The notes under the pieces: model-generated
Databases searched by the model: none
What the model saw: the letters and a program-made list of their open reading frames with translations, nothing else
What the model was told of the DNA's origin: nothing
Shown: piece after piece, positions 34,539 through 43,109 of the stretch
Layout: the number at the start of each line of letters is the position of its first letter
How positions within the stretch are numbered: position 1 is the first letter of the stretch
Position numbers and translations under genes: made by a program
Origin: an uncultured Pelagibacteraceae bacterium
GTDB taxonomy: Bacteria > Pseudomonadota > Alphaproteobacteria > Pelagibacterales > Pelagibacteraceae
Direction: 5' to 3'
NCBI GenBank assembly: GCA_902559565.1
Contig: CACEIH010000001.1
Span: 106,730 to 168,638, forward strand
DNA: 61,909 nt

Positions 34539-35524
34539 TATCCACCTGTTGTTGATAAATTTTTAGTCAATCCAGTTTCTCCAAGCTCTAAATAGTGAGA
34601 CTCTTTTTTAAATTTCATCTGACCAAGTATTAAATCTTGTAATTCTTCAATTTGATTATCTTTTTGTAAAAGATGTCTAATACTTATTCCTGTATTACCA
34701 AATAAACATAATCTTAAATCCCCTCTAGAAGTAATTCGTAAACGGTTACAACTTCTGCAAAAATCTTTAGAGTATGGAGCAATAATTCCAAACTTACCTT
34801 TAAAATCTGGATTAATATAATTTAGTGATGGCCCAGCATCTTTACCTAGAGTTTGATAAATCCAATTATTCTTATTTAAATATTCTTTAAAAATTTTAGA
34901 TGAAACATGATATTTTCTAAAATAATCCAAGTTATCTCCAGTTTGCATTAATTCGATATATCTAAAATCTATTTTATTTTTTTTTATAAATTCTCCCCAA
35001 TCATCAAAATCTTTTTCAGACGCATTAACACCATTTAAAAGCACTGCATTTACTTTTATGTTATCGAAGTTTAAATCTTGTAAAATTTCAATACCTTTTA
35101 AAATTTCAGGTAGTCGATCATGCCCTGTAATAGTTTTAAAAATATTTCTATCAAGGCTATCAATACTTATATTAATACCATTTAAACCACTATCGACTAA
35201 CATCTTTGCTTTTTCATCTAAATGATAACCATTTGTTGTGATAACAACTTTTTTGATACCAGCTTCGTGTTTTAATATTTTAATTATTTCAAAAAAATCT
35301 TTTCTAACAGTAGGTTCCCCACCTGTTAGTCTTATTTTACATACACCTAATTTTGAAAAAACTTTTGCTAAACGTCTTATTTCATCTAAATGAAGAAATT
35401 TTCTATTATCGCTTTTGTCTACTTGATAACCATTAGGTAAACAATACCCACACTTAAAATTACAAACATCTGTAATTGAAAGTCTTATATATGGAAACGT
35501 TCTACCAAAACTATCTTTGAGCAT
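34538..35524 (-). CDS. moaA: GTP 3',8-cyclase (radical SAM)
   Basis: A 328-residue radical SAM enzyme that starts molybdopterin synthesis from GTP. The SAM cluster cysteines are Cys21, Cys25 and Cys28 (DVCNFKCGYC). The second cluster motif CRSCNRLR...CLF lies near 255-275, and the protein ends in the conserved Gly-Gly. It heads a minus-strand run of nine overlapping genes through to msrQ. No unusual promoter was spotted in the 72-base gap upstream. Confidence 0.94.
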   Translation of the reverse strand: MLKDSFGRTFPYIRLSITDVCNFKCGYCLPNGYQVDKSDNRKFLHLDEIRRLAKVFSKLGVCKIRLTGGEPTVRKDFFEIIKILKHEAGIKKVVITTNGYHLDEKAKMLVDSGLNGINISIDSLDRNIFKTITGHDRLPEILKGIEILQDLNFDNIKVNAVLLNGVNASEKDFDDWGEFIKKNKIDFRYIELMQTGDNLDYFRKYHVSSKIFKEYLNKNNWIYQTLGKDAGPSLNYINPDFKGKFGIIAPYSKDFCRSCNRLRITSRGDLRLCLFGNTGISIRHLLQKDNQIEELQDLILGQMKFKKESHYLELGETGLTKNLSTTGG

Positions 35525-35550
35525 ATTTTTTTTATTATTATCAATCTTAA

Positions 35551-35596
35551 TAAAAAAAATTACTAACTTCTAGTCTTAGAACTTCTAAGTTCCTAA
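35551..35596 (-). terminator. Candidate terminator after the GYD gene
   Basis: Reading the minus strand, the first bases after the GYD stop contain TTAG-G-AACT...AGTTCTAA and an overlapping ACT-AGA-AGT hairpin, followed by TAATTTTTTTTA (T-run complement of 35552-35559). It would end the GYD transcript ahead of moaA. Confidence 0.35.
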
Positions 35597-35920
35597 TTAT
35601 TTACCAACTGGTCTGTAAGCAGATGCAGCTTTTGCTGCTTTTTCTGCAGCTTTATTGAAATCAACAGCTTCCATGATATTCATATCTTCAATAGTTCCTG
35701 TTGATTGCATCAACATTTTCATTCCCGCCATAGTTTCAAAATCTGATCCTTCAATAATAGCGATGAAATCATACGCTCCTCTTAGAGTCATCATCTCTAA
35801 AAGTTTTCCACCAGCAGCTTCAGTTATCTTTTTTGCAGCTTCTTGTCTATTATCAGAAGGGTTCTTTACGAAACCAGCAAGACCTTGTGTTGAATACTTA
35901 CCTAATACAACAAACTTCAT
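35597..35920 (-). CDS. GYD domain protein
   Basis: A 107-residue protein with the GYD-family pattern: KFVVLGKYSTQGL near 2-14, AAGGKLLEMMTLRGAYDFIAIIE near 35-57. GYD proteins are small dimeric alpha/beta proteins of unknown role, common in alphaproteobacteria. An alanine-rich C-terminal tail follows. It has an AGGAG ribosome binding site and is divergent from the aldehyde dehydrogenase gene across 104 bases. Confidence 0.85.
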   Translation of the reverse strand: MKFVVLGKYSTQGLAGFVKNPSDNRQEAAKKITEAAGGKLLEMMTLRGAYDFIAIIEGSDFETMAGMKMLMQSTGTIEDMNIMEAVDFNKAAEKAAKAASAYRPVGK

Positions 35921-36024
35921 ATTTACTCCTTTCTTTATATAAGTAGAGTACCACCCTTAGAAAAAAATTTAATCTGAAAAAAATGCATAGTAGACACAAC
36001 CACAAGTAATGCTAAATTAAAAAT

Positions 36025-37467
36025 ATGTACGAAAAATTTGGACAATTTATCAATGGTAAATGGCAACAATCCTCCGACAAAGGAACTTATGAGGTTATTA
36101 ATCCTGCAAACGAAGAAGTAATTGGACATGCGTCTAAAGCAACAGCAAAAGATGTAGAAGCAGCATTACAGTCAGCAGCTAAAGGGTTAGAAGTTTGGAA
36201 GAAAACTGCTCCTTGGCAAAGATCATACATCATAAGACGAATAGCAGATAAGATGAGAGAAAAGCAGGATGTTTTAGCAAAGTGGATGACACTTGAAGTG
36301 GGTAAACCTTTGGCAGAAGCAAAAGGAGAAATCAACGGAGCAGCAGATATTTTTGAGTGGAATGCCGAAGAAACAAAAAGAATTTATGGTCAAACAGTAG
36401 AAAGTAGATTTGAAGATACAAGAGTCCATGTTTATTATCAACCAGTAGGAGTTGTTGCTGCATTATCTCCATGGAATTTCCCTGCAGTGCTATCAGCTAG
36501 AAAAATTTCAACAGCATTAGCCGCTGGTTGTTCAGTTATCATAAAACCAGATGTAATCACTCCTGGAGTTGTGATGGAGATGGTAGATATTTGTAGAGAA
36601 TGTGGTGTACCAGCAGGTGTAGTAAATTTATTATCTGGAGATCCACCTAGCATTGCACAACAATTAATAGCATCTGATATAGTCAAAAAAATTTCAATTA
36701 CAGGATCTTCAAGAGTAGGAAAATTAATTTTGAAACAAGCTGCAGATAAGGTTCAGAGAGTTACAATGGAATTATCAGGACACTCTCCTTTTATTGTTTT
36801 TGATGATGCGGATATAAAAAAAGCTGCTGACATGGCTATTGCAGCTAAATTTAGAAATAATGGTCAAGTTTGTATATCTCCAAACAGATTTTATATTCAG
36901 GAAAGCAAAAAAGATGAATTTGTAAATTTATTTATTGAGAAAACGAAAAAATTAAAAATAGGAGATGGAATGGATCCTGATACTCAATTAGGTCCACTAA
37001 CTACAAAAAAAAGATTGAATGAAATTGAAGAACTTGTTGAAAAGACAAAACAAGAGGGAGCAAAGGTTTTAATTGGAGGAAAAAGACCAGCTGGATTCAA
37101 TAAAGGTTTTTATTATGAGCCAACAATTTTTGATGATGTTAAAGATGATTTTACAATTATGAAACAAGAACCATTCGGGCCATTAGTGCCAATGCTTTCA
37201 TTTAAATCATTTGATGAAGTAATTAAAAGAGCAAATAATCATGAGCTTGGATTGTGCAGTTATGTTTGTACAAATTCAATGGAAACAGCTCACTTGGCAT
37301 CAGAACAACTTGAAACAGGTTCGGTCGCTGTTAATACTCCAATGGTTGCGATAGCTGAAGCACCTTTTGGAGGTATAAAACAAAGTGGATATGGTCGTGA
37401 AGGTGGCTCAATGGCGATTAAAGATTATCTAAATATAAAATATACTCACCTTGGAATTAAAGGTTAA
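36025..37467 (+). CDS. NAD(P)-dependent aldehyde dehydrogenase (succinate-semialdehyde type)
   Basis: A 480-residue aldehyde dehydrogenase. The general base is Glu249 in TMELSGHSPF and the catalytic cysteine is Cys283 in NNGQVCISPN. PWNFPAVLSARKI near 150 and the FGGIKQSGYGREGG ending are standard. The pattern around both residues is closest to succinate-semialdehyde dehydrogenases (GabD), but related enzymes oxidise many small aldehydes. It is followed by ccdA after 11 bases. Confidence 0.88.
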   Translation: MYEKFGQFINGKWQQSSDKGTYEVINPANEEVIGHASKATAKDVEAALQSAAKGLEVWKKTAPWQRSYIIRRIADKMREKQDVLAKWMTLEVGKPLAEAKGEINGAADIFEWNAEETKRIYGQTVESRFEDTRVHVYYQPVGVVAALSPWNFPAVLSARKISTALAAGCSVIIKPDVITPGVVMEMVDICRECGVPAGVVNLLSGDPPSIAQQLIASDIVKKISITGSSRVGKLILKQAADKVQRVTMELSGHSPFIVFDDADIKKAADMAIAAKFRNNGQVCISPNRFYIQESKKDEFVNLFIEKTKKLKIGDGMDPDTQLGPLTTKKRLNEIEELVEKTKQEGAKVLIGGKRPAGFNKGFYYEPTIFDDVKDDFTIMKQEPFGPLVPMLSFKSFDEVIKRANNHELGLCSYVCTNSMETAHLASEQLETGSVAVNTPMVAIAEAPFGGIKQSGYGREGGSMAIKDYLNIKYTHLGIKG

Positions 37468-37478
37468 TTAAATAAATT

Positions 37479-38186
37479 ATGATTGAATTGTTAATAGCTT
37501 TTGGAGCTGGATTAATAAGTTTTTTATCTCCATGTGTATTACCTTTGATACCTGGATATGTTTCTTATATTTCTGGAAATTCAATAAATGAACTATTAGA
37601 TAAAAAAAATGTGAATTTAATTCCAATGGTCTTATTTACTATCGGATTTTCGATTGTTTTTATAATTTTTGGTGCTGCATCAACTTTTTTAGGGCAAGTT
37701 CTTCTTCAAAATTCTTATGAATTAAGAATTGCTGCAGGACTAATAATAATTATTCTTTCTCTTCACATAATAGGAGTTTTAAATATTAAATTTTTAAATT
37801 TTGAAAAAAGAATTCAAACAAACATTAATACAAACTTTTATAGCCCTATATTAATTGGAATGGCTTTCGCATTCGGTTGGACGCCTTGCATAGGACCAAT
37901 ATTAGGTTCAATCTTAGTTCTTGCCGCTACAGAAGAAAGTATAAATAAGGGTATATTACTTCTTACTTTTTATTCTTTAGGTTTAGCGATACCATTTATC
38001 TTATCAGGTTATTTAATTCAGAAATTTTTGATATTTTCAAAAAATTTTCGAAAAAATATTAGTTTAGTATCTAAAATAGGTGGAATTATTCTACTTATTA
38101 CAGGAGTTTTAATAATAACTAACCAGTTACAGGCGCTGGGATATTATTTATTAAATATTTTTCCATTCCTTCAAAATTTTGGATAA
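37479..38186 (+). CDS. ccdA: CcdA family thiol-disulfide membrane protein
   Basis: A 235-residue six-helix membrane protein. The two redox cysteines are in LSPCVLPLIPGY near 18-29 and FGWTPCIGPILGS near 133-145, as expected for CcdA. It passes electrons from cytoplasmic thioredoxin to periplasmic thiol reductases, mainly for cytochrome c maturation. The periplasmic thioredoxin-like protein near 4 kb could be one client. It sits between an aldehyde dehydrogenase and azoR. Confidence 0.9.
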   Translation: MIELLIAFGAGLISFLSPCVLPLIPGYVSYISGNSINELLDKKNVNLIPMVLFTIGFSIVFIIFGAASTFLGQVLLQNSYELRIAAGLIIIILSLHIIGVLNIKFLNFEKRIQTNINTNFYSPILIGMAFAFGWTPCIGPILGSILVLAATEESINKGILLLTFYSLGLAIPFILSGYLIQKFLIFSKNFRKNISLVSKIGGIILLITGVLIITNQLQALGYYLLNIFPFLQNFG

Positions 38187-38194
38187 GTTAGATT

Positions 38195-38776
38195 ATGAAA
38201 ATTTATCAAATAGATTCTAGTGCTAGAAAAGAAGGATCAACATCCAGAGCTCTAGCAAAAAAATTACTAGAAAAAATAAAAAAACCTAAAGATGAAGTTA
38301 TATACAGAGATCTTAATGATGAAATGCTTTTTGTAACAGGGTTAACTGAGTCAGGTATGAATATTGATCAAAAAGATCAAAATGAAAATCATAGAAAGAT
38401 GTTTGAACTTTCTGATCAATTAGTAAAGGAACTTAAGGAAAGTGATATCATTATTATTTCAGCACCTATTTATAATTACGGTCCTCCAGCAACACTTAAA
38501 GCATGGTCAGATTTAGCTGCAAGGGTTGGTGAAACTTTTAGATTTAAACCTGATGGCAGAAGAGAGGGTTTATTAAAAGCTAAAAAAGCATATTTAGTTA
38601 TTACCTCAGGAGGGACAAAGTTAAATAGCAATGAAGATTTTCTTACGCCATGGTTGAAATTTATTTTGAATTTTTTTGGTATCGATGACGTACAAATAAT
38701 AAGTGCTGATCAAATGGCTTTAGATTATGAAAAATCAATAATGGAAGCAGAAAAGCAAATAGAAAATATTTCTTAG
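38195..38776 (+). CDS. azoR: FMN-dependent NADH-azoreductase
   Basis: A 193-residue flavodoxin-like quinone reductase. KIYQIDSSARKEGSTSRALA near 2-21 is the FMN phosphate loop and APIYNYGPPATLKAWSD near 90-106 and ITSGGTKLN near 138-146 are family features of AzoR. The enzyme reduces quinones and azo compounds by two electrons. It is convergent with the dioxygenase gene, overlapping by four bases. Confidence 0.87.
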   Translation: MKIYQIDSSARKEGSTSRALAKKLLEKIKKPKDEVIYRDLNDEMLFVTGLTESGMNIDQKDQNENHRKMFELSDQLVKELKESDIIIISAPIYNYGPPATLKAWSDLAARVGETFRFKPDGRREGLLKAKKAYLVITSGGTKLNSNEDFLTPWLKFILNFFGIDDVQIISADQMALDYEKSIMEAEKQIENIS

Positions 38777-39873
38777 ATATTAAATTTTCTTTTAAGGTGT
38801 TTTAATTTTCCCTCAGTACTATCGTAATCAATATAACATCCTTGTAAGAAACGATTTCCCTCATTTGCATCATAAGTAGTTCTACCATGAAGTAATCTAT
38901 AATTATCCATCATTAATAAATCTCCAGGCTTTAGTTTAAATTCAATTCTGTAATTATCAGAATTATAAAGTTCAGATATCTTTTTTCTTGCAGCATAATA
39001 TAATTCTAATTTATCTTTATCCATTAATGGAACAAAATCTAGTCTTGGACTAAATCTTACTTGTTTAAATTCTCCAAGTTCATTCAATTGAATCATCTCA
39101 GCCCAATCTTCTAAAACTACACTTTGATCTATAAATTGAAATCTTACTTTGATTTCAGTTAATATTTTATAATAATCTGGAAAATCTTTTTTTAACTGTT
39201 CAGTTACTGTAAAGCCATCTACTAAAGTTGATAATCCACCACTTACTTCATTTTCTATACAATGTAAAATTTGGATACATGGAACTGGATTTCGATATGG
39301 ATTATCTGTATGAGGGGCTAAAGGTAAAGAGGTATAAGCTAAATCATTTGGATTTGGTTTAGACTTAACATTGAAATACTCACCGAAATTTGTTCTTCTT
39401 ATACTTCCAATAGAATTTGCAAAATTTACTATAAAATCATTTTTAGTAGGAACTTTTTTAAATATAACAAAACCATATTGATAGAAATTTATTAAGGCTT
39501 TATACATTTCTTCATCTTCAAAAAAATTTTCATTAAATTCAAAATTGTTCAAGTTTTCCAATGAAGAATCCCACTTAATTTTCTTTATATGTTTTACATC
39601 ATTTATATTTGAAAATTCCTTTAGAATATTTTGTATTGCTAATTTAGTGTGGACACCATCGTTAAAAGTTATTTCCAAATAATCATTTGATAAACTTAAT
39701 GAATCAATTTTAATATTCCCCTCAAGCTCAGTTGGATCAAATAATCTTTGTTGAGTTCTTTTATCCACAAAATTGTCTCCATTGACTCTTTCTCTAAGCC
39801 AAAAAGGATGTATTTCTTTTTTTAAACCCTGATTTTCAAAAAATACCTTGTTATTTTCTAATTCAATTTTCAT
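38773..39873 (-). CDS. Gamma-butyrobetaine dioxygenase-like 2-oxoglutarate oxygenase
   Basis: A 366-residue Fe(II)/2-oxoglutarate dioxygenase with an N-terminal BBOX-type domain (WLRERVNGDNFVD near 25-37) and a C-terminal TauD-like domain. Iron ligands are His188 and Asp190 (PHTDNPYR) and His329 (RLLHGRTTYD). The N-terminal domain lacks the cysteines that bind zinc in gamma-butyrobetaine hydroxylase. Likely substrates are trimethylammonium compounds such as gamma-butyrobetaine; taurine dioxygenase is less likely given the N-terminal domain. Confidence 0.8.
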   Translation of the reverse strand: MKIELENNKVFFENQGLKKEIHPFWLRERVNGDNFVDKRTQQRLFDPTELEGNIKIDSLSLSNDYLEITFNDGVHTKLAIQNILKEFSNINDVKHIKKIKWDSSLENLNNFEFNENFFEDEEMYKALINFYQYGFVIFKKVPTKNDFIVNFANSIGSIRRTNFGEYFNVKSKPNPNDLAYTSLPLAPHTDNPYRNPVPCIQILHCIENEVSGGLSTLVDGFTVTEQLKKDFPDYYKILTEIKVRFQFIDQSVVLEDWAEMIQLNELGEFKQVRFSPRLDFVPLMDKDKLELYYAARKKISELYNSDNYRIEFKLKPGDLLMMDNYRLLHGRTTYDANEGNRFLQGCYIDYDSTEGKLKHLKRKFNI

Positions 39874-39945
39874 AAATAATTTAAATCATTATTTAAAATT
39901 TAGCTTTAATCAATAGGAATAAAATAGTATTAGTCCCTAGTACTA

Positions 39946-40746
39946 ATGATAAAATCATCAGATTATAAAGCCTATTCTAAATTCATTGAGAGTTTAGCTA
40001 AGAAATTAACTAAATTTTATTATTCTAAATTAGATAAACCTTTTAAAATATCAAACAAGCTAAAGGGTAAAGGCTACGATCCAGTTACTAGCGCTGACAA
40101 GGCATTTGAAAAATTTATAAGAAAAGAAATTAAAAAGAAGTTTCCAAAGCACCAAGTGATTGGAGAAGAATTTGGACACCAAAAATCAAAAAGTGACTTT
40201 ACTTGGGTTTTAGATCCTATAGATGGCACAAGATCGTTTGTTATAGGGAATCCTTCTTGGAGCAACTTGATTTCACTAAATTATAAAGGTGAACCTATTT
40301 TAGGTCTTGCAAATTTTCCAATTTTAAAAAAATATTATTTTAATACATCAAATAAAAGTTCTTATATTTTTGAACACGGAAAAAAAAAGAAAATAAGAGT
40401 AAACAAAAAAATCTTATTTTCTAATATAAAACTTTCAGGTGCATTTAATGGCAGCCTTTCGCTTAAAAAACAGCAAAAGATTTCAAAGATCATTAAATTG
40501 ATGCAATTTCCTTGCACAGATGCTTTAAGTTATTCACATTTAGCTGAAGGTAAAATTGATGTTGTAATCCAAGCTGGAAACAAAATTTGGGATATTCATC
40601 CCTTAATCCCAATTATAAAAGCCGCTGGTGGTATAGTTACTAATTGGAAAAATGAAAGTGCAGTGAAAGCAGGAAATATATTAGTGACAACTAATAAAAA
40701 TATTCATAAAAAAATGTTAAAATTATTAAAGCCAGCTTCTAATTAG
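39946..40746 (+). CDS. Inositol monophosphatase family phosphatase (HisN-like)
   Basis: A 266-residue Mg-dependent phosphatase. GEEFG at 73-77 and DPIDGTRSFVIG at 90-101 (Asp90, Asp93) are the metal sites; the C-terminal IWDIHPLIPIIKAAGG near 210 replaces the usual WDxAA with WDIHP. The DGTRSFVIG pattern is characteristic of bacterial histidinol-phosphate phosphatase HisN rather than SuhB. It overlaps the minus-strand SMR gene by eight bases. Confidence 0.83.
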   Translation: MIKSSDYKAYSKFIESLAKKLTKFYYSKLDKPFKISNKLKGKGYDPVTSADKAFEKFIRKEIKKKFPKHQVIGEEFGHQKSKSDFTWVLDPIDGTRSFVIGNPSWSNLISLNYKGEPILGLANFPILKKYYFNTSNKSSYIFEHGKKKKIRVNKKILFSNIKLSGAFNGSLSLKKQQKISKIIKLMQFPCTDALSYSHLAEGKIDVVIQAGNKIWDIHPLIPIIKAAGGIVTNWKNESAVKAGNILVTTNKNIHKKMLKLLKPASN

Positions 40747-41074
40747 TCTTACCAAGAGTATTTAATAAAATAACACCAACTATAATTAATACTATTCCAA
40801 TTATTCCATAAAAATTTGGTATTTGATTATATTTAAACACACCAAACAAAGTGACAGCTGTGATTGTTAATCCACCGTATGTTGCATAAGTGAAACCCAC
40901 TGGAATAATATTCATTGCTTTAGATAAACAAAAAATACAGGCCACTATAGATATTGCACAGAAAATAGTAGGCCCAAGATTTGTAAATCCATTAGTTGAT
41001 TTTAAAAAACCATTAGAAGTTATTCCTAAAATAATAGCTAATAATAAAAAGATATATCCAGATAAGTTTGTCAT
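40739..41074 (-). CDS. SMR-family membrane protein lacking the key glutamate (copy A)
   Basis: A 111-residue, four-helix protein of EmrE-like size and pattern (FLKSTNGFTNLGP near 23-35, IPVGFTYATYGGL near 56-68, IVLIIVGVILLNTLG at the end). Aligned to EmrE by the conserved lysine (Lys22 there, Lys25 here), the essential proton-coupling Glu14 is replaced by Gly17, and the substrate-stacking tryptophan (Trp63 in EmrE) is tyrosine. Classical proton-coupled drug antiport is therefore doubtful. It follows copy B by four bases and may form a heterodimer with it. Confidence 0.75.
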   Translation of the reverse strand: MTNLSGYIFLLLAIILGITSNGFLKSTNGFTNLGPTIFCAISIVACIFCLSKAMNIIPVGFTYATYGGLTITAVTLFGVFKYNQIPNFYGIIGIVLIIVGVILLNTLGKTN

Positions 41075-41078
41075 AAAT

Positions 41079-41414
41079 TTAACCTGTTTTACCCAAGAGA
41101 TTTACTATTAACACCCCAGAAATAATTAAAGTTAATCCAATGATAGTATAAAGATCTGGCATTTGATTGAATTTATAAACACCAACAATTGTTGTAGCTA
41201 TTATACACAAACCCGCAAATGATGCATAAGTAATACCAACTGGAATGGTTTTCATAACAATAGATAATGTAAACATACAACCAACTATTGTTATTGCCGT
41301 TAATATACTTGGTATAAATAATGTGAAACCATTTGCACCTTTTGCAAAACTATTTGCTGCAGTACCTAAAATAACCGCAATTATAAGTACGATGTATGCA
41401 ACTATATTACTCAC
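41079..41414 (-). CDS. SMR-family membrane protein lacking the key glutamate (copy B)
   Basis: A 111-residue paralogue of copy A with the same four-helix layout (FAKGANGFTLFIP near 23-35, IPVGITYASFAGL near 56-68, LIISGVLIVNLLG near the end). The glutamate position is again glycine (Gly17) and the tryptophan position is phenylalanine. Tandem SMR pairs often assemble as heterodimers, but pairs that both lack the glutamate are not the norm. Function unknown; it may be a transporter using another coupling mode. Confidence 0.75.
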   Translation of the reverse strand: MSNIVAYIVLIIAVILGTAANSFAKGANGFTLFIPSILTAITIVGCMFTLSIVMKTIPVGITYASFAGLCIIATTIVGVYKFNQMPDLYTIIGLTLIISGVLIVNLLGKTG

Positions 41415-41430
41415 AATTTACAGAATATTA

Positions 41431-41652
41431 TTATTTGGTTATTTTATCTACCAATTTTTTTATTGGTGGACCAAGAACAAGTGCAGCTATAATCGCTATA
41501 GGTAAACTTACTGACCATGCTTTTAAAAATCTATTGATATATTCATCATCCATTCCAGTATTTATATAGGTAATTATAAGTGTCATGAGTAAACTCATAC
41601 CAAAACCCATAATTAAAATGAATATTAAATCAAAATATTTTTTTGGAAACAT
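41431..41652 (-). CDS. DUF2798-like small membrane protein
   Basis: A 73-residue protein with two hydrophobic helices (FDLIFILIMGFGMSLLMTLIIT and WSVSLPIAIIAALVLGPPIK) separated by a short acidic loop. Size, the FGMSLLMTLIITYIN block and the RFLKAWSVSLPIAI block resemble DUF2798. No function is established. It overlaps the SnoaL-like gene start by one base and stands 16 bases ahead of the SMR pair on the same strand. Confidence 0.65.
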   Translation of the reverse strand: MFPKKYFDLIFILIMGFGMSLLMTLIITYINTGMDDEYINRFLKAWSVSLPIAIIAALVLGPPIKKLVDKITK

Positions 41653-41972
41653 TATTTAGATATAGGAGTAGCACCGGTTTCTAAACTAATAATTTTGCCG
41701 TTGTTGTATCTATAAACTGCCATTACAGCTTCTACATTCCCATCATTAAAAGTAACGATCGAATGGTGTATACCAATTTCATCATTTTCATAAACAACTC
41801 GTGCTTTATCTTGATTAATATCACCACTCATTGCCCATTTAATTACATCAGCTTTTCCTAATGAATTTCCAGATTTATGCATGGTGAACTTAAAATCATC
41901 ATGTAAAAGCTCATTCATAGTTGCTTCGTCTTTCTTATCTATTGCATCTGTATATCTTTTTAATATCGACAT
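41652..41972 (-). CDS. SnoaL/NTF2-like small protein
   Basis: A 106-residue protein with the NTF2 fold signature: an N-terminal helix MSILKRYTDAIDKKDEATMNELLHD region, the DFKFTMHKSG strand, GKADVIKWA, and a C-terminal VEAVMAVYRYNNGKIISLE hairpin. Such proteins may be enzymes or binding modules. The pocket residues give no clear hint. It is coupled to the DUF2798-like gene. Confidence 0.65.
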   Translation of the reverse strand: MSILKRYTDAIDKKDEATMNELLHDDFKFTMHKSGNSLGKADVIKWAMSGDINQDKARVVYENDEIGIHHSIVTFNDGNVEAVMAVYRYNNGKIISLETGATPISK

Positions 41973-41987
41973 TGTTTCCTTTTTTAA

Positions 41988-42404
41988 CTAAATATAAATT
42001 TTATCAGCAAGACCGTAGCACAATACAGCACTTAAGATAGTTAAAACTAATGGAGCATAGATAGCTTCATCTGAAGTTTTATCTGTATGACCAAGTTTAT
42101 TTATTTTTGTATTATAAAAACCAACAATAAAAGCAGATAAATTTTGTAAGAAAATTAGATTAAAGAAACCCCATGTCGCCTCTAAACCATTAGGTCTAAT
42201 GAACCCAACATAGATAGCCATAGCAACTGAACCAAAAAATATTGACCCAAAAAATCTAACCATTCCGGCACCAGTATCATCAATGCCATACTGATCTAAA
42301 AAAGATTTAGTTTGGAAAACACATCTAAATCCATAAAAGGCAAATCCTATAAAATGAACTATAAAAACTGCTAAATAAAATATTCCATTAAATTTTTCTA
42401 TCAT
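41988..42404 (-). CDS. Unknown four-helix membrane protein
   Basis: A 138-residue protein with four hydrophobic helices near 5-25, 47-66, 78-96 and 117-134, and a polar loop NTKINKLGHTDKTSDEAIY between the last two. An AAAGGAGAC-type ribosome binding site precedes the start. I do not recognise the family and no catalytic residue pattern is visible. It belongs to a run of small minus-strand genes from 43.8 to 40.7 kb. Confidence 0.6.
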   Translation of the reverse strand: MIEKFNGIFYLAVFIVHFIGFAFYGFRCVFQTKSFLDQYGIDDTGAGMVRFFGSIFFGSVAMAIYVGFIRPNGLEATWGFFNLIFLQNLSAFIVGFYNTKINKLGHTDKTSDEAIYAPLVLTILSAVLCYGLADKIYI

Positions 42405-42419
42405 TTTGTCTCCTTTCGA

Positions 42420-42797
42420 TTAATAAATTCCAGAATTTACGATTTTTAATATTTCATCTTTTGAATTTGAAACAGTTTTATATACAAATTCATCACATTT
42501 TTTTACTGAATTTTCATCATAAGGTTTTCCATATAACTCATCTACAATTTTTAGTAATTCCTTATTTAATTTTTCTTCATTCACACCTTTTTCAATTAGA
42601 TAGGAATTCAGAAATTTTTTTGCAGCTACAGAATGTACAATTTTTTCTAACTCAAGTTGACCTTGAGGTATCATGCTATATGCATAGTATATTCCTGTAC
42701 AATTAGTTAACTTATCTTCATCATCTTTATTTATTTCAGCAAAAGCAATAAAAGGAGAAATAACAATCAATAAAGTTAAAATTATCTTTTTAATCAT
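42420..42797 (-). CDS. Secreted two-cysteine protein, paralogue A
   Basis: A 125-residue protein with a signal peptide ending near FAFA-like residues 15-20 and a mature helical domain. Cysteines stand near residues 33 (NCTGIYYAYSMIPQGQLELE) and 100 (KKCDEFVYKT). It shares with paralogue B the blocks C-x-G-I-Y, a P-x-G element, Y-x-I/L-x-x-G-V/I, YG-x-x-Y and C-x-x-F-V, so the two descend from one gene. The pair of cysteines probably forms a disulfide in the periplasm. Function unknown. Overlaps the next small gene by eight bases. Confidence 0.6.
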   Translation of the reverse strand: MIKKIILTLLIVISPFIAFAEINKDDEDKLTNCTGIYYAYSMIPQGQLELEKIVHSVAAKKFLNSYLIEKGVNEEKLNKELLKIVDELYGKPYDENSVKKCDEFVYKTVSNSKDEILKIVNSGIY

Positions 42798-43104
42798 TGA
42801 ATATCACTCTCATTTCATCCTGTATTGTACCTTCTTTAAATACACCTTTCATTTTTTTTTGAAGTTCAATAAATTTAGGATCAGCTGACATGTTTTGATC
42901 ATTTTCAAACGCTTTGTCTGTAAACTGTTCACCAACAAGAGTTTCTCTGACTGTTCTTGGATTTCCACCAATTTGAAAAGAAAAATAAACTTCATGATCA
43001 GGATAATGTTTTTTTCTTACTTCAGCTAAACCCTTAGAGATTTCCATAGCCTCACCAAGTTTATCATCATAAACGCCAATGGTTCTTGTGTAGATTGCTT
43101 TCAT
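42790..43104 (-). CDS. Small soluble protein of unknown function (104 residues)
   Basis: A 104-residue soluble protein. Alternating strands and helices (AIYTRTIGVYDDKLGEAMEI, then HEVYFSFQIGGNPRTVRETL, then DPKFIELQKKMKGVFKE) suggest a ferredoxin-like dimeric alpha/beta barrel. I cannot name a family. It lies between the two secreted two-cysteine paralogues and overlaps one of them by eight bases. Confidence 0.55.
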   Translation of the reverse strand: MKAIYTRTIGVYDDKLGEAMEISKGLAEVRKKHYPDHEVYFSFQIGGNPRTVRETLVGEQFTDKAFENDQNMSADPKFIELQKKMKGVFKEGTIQDEMRVIFND

Positions 43105-43109
43105 TTCAA

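Noticed and set aside
38773..39873. Taurine dioxygenase TauD
   Set aside because: Although the core domain is TauD-like, the N-terminal BBOX domain and distance from the tau genes argue against it.
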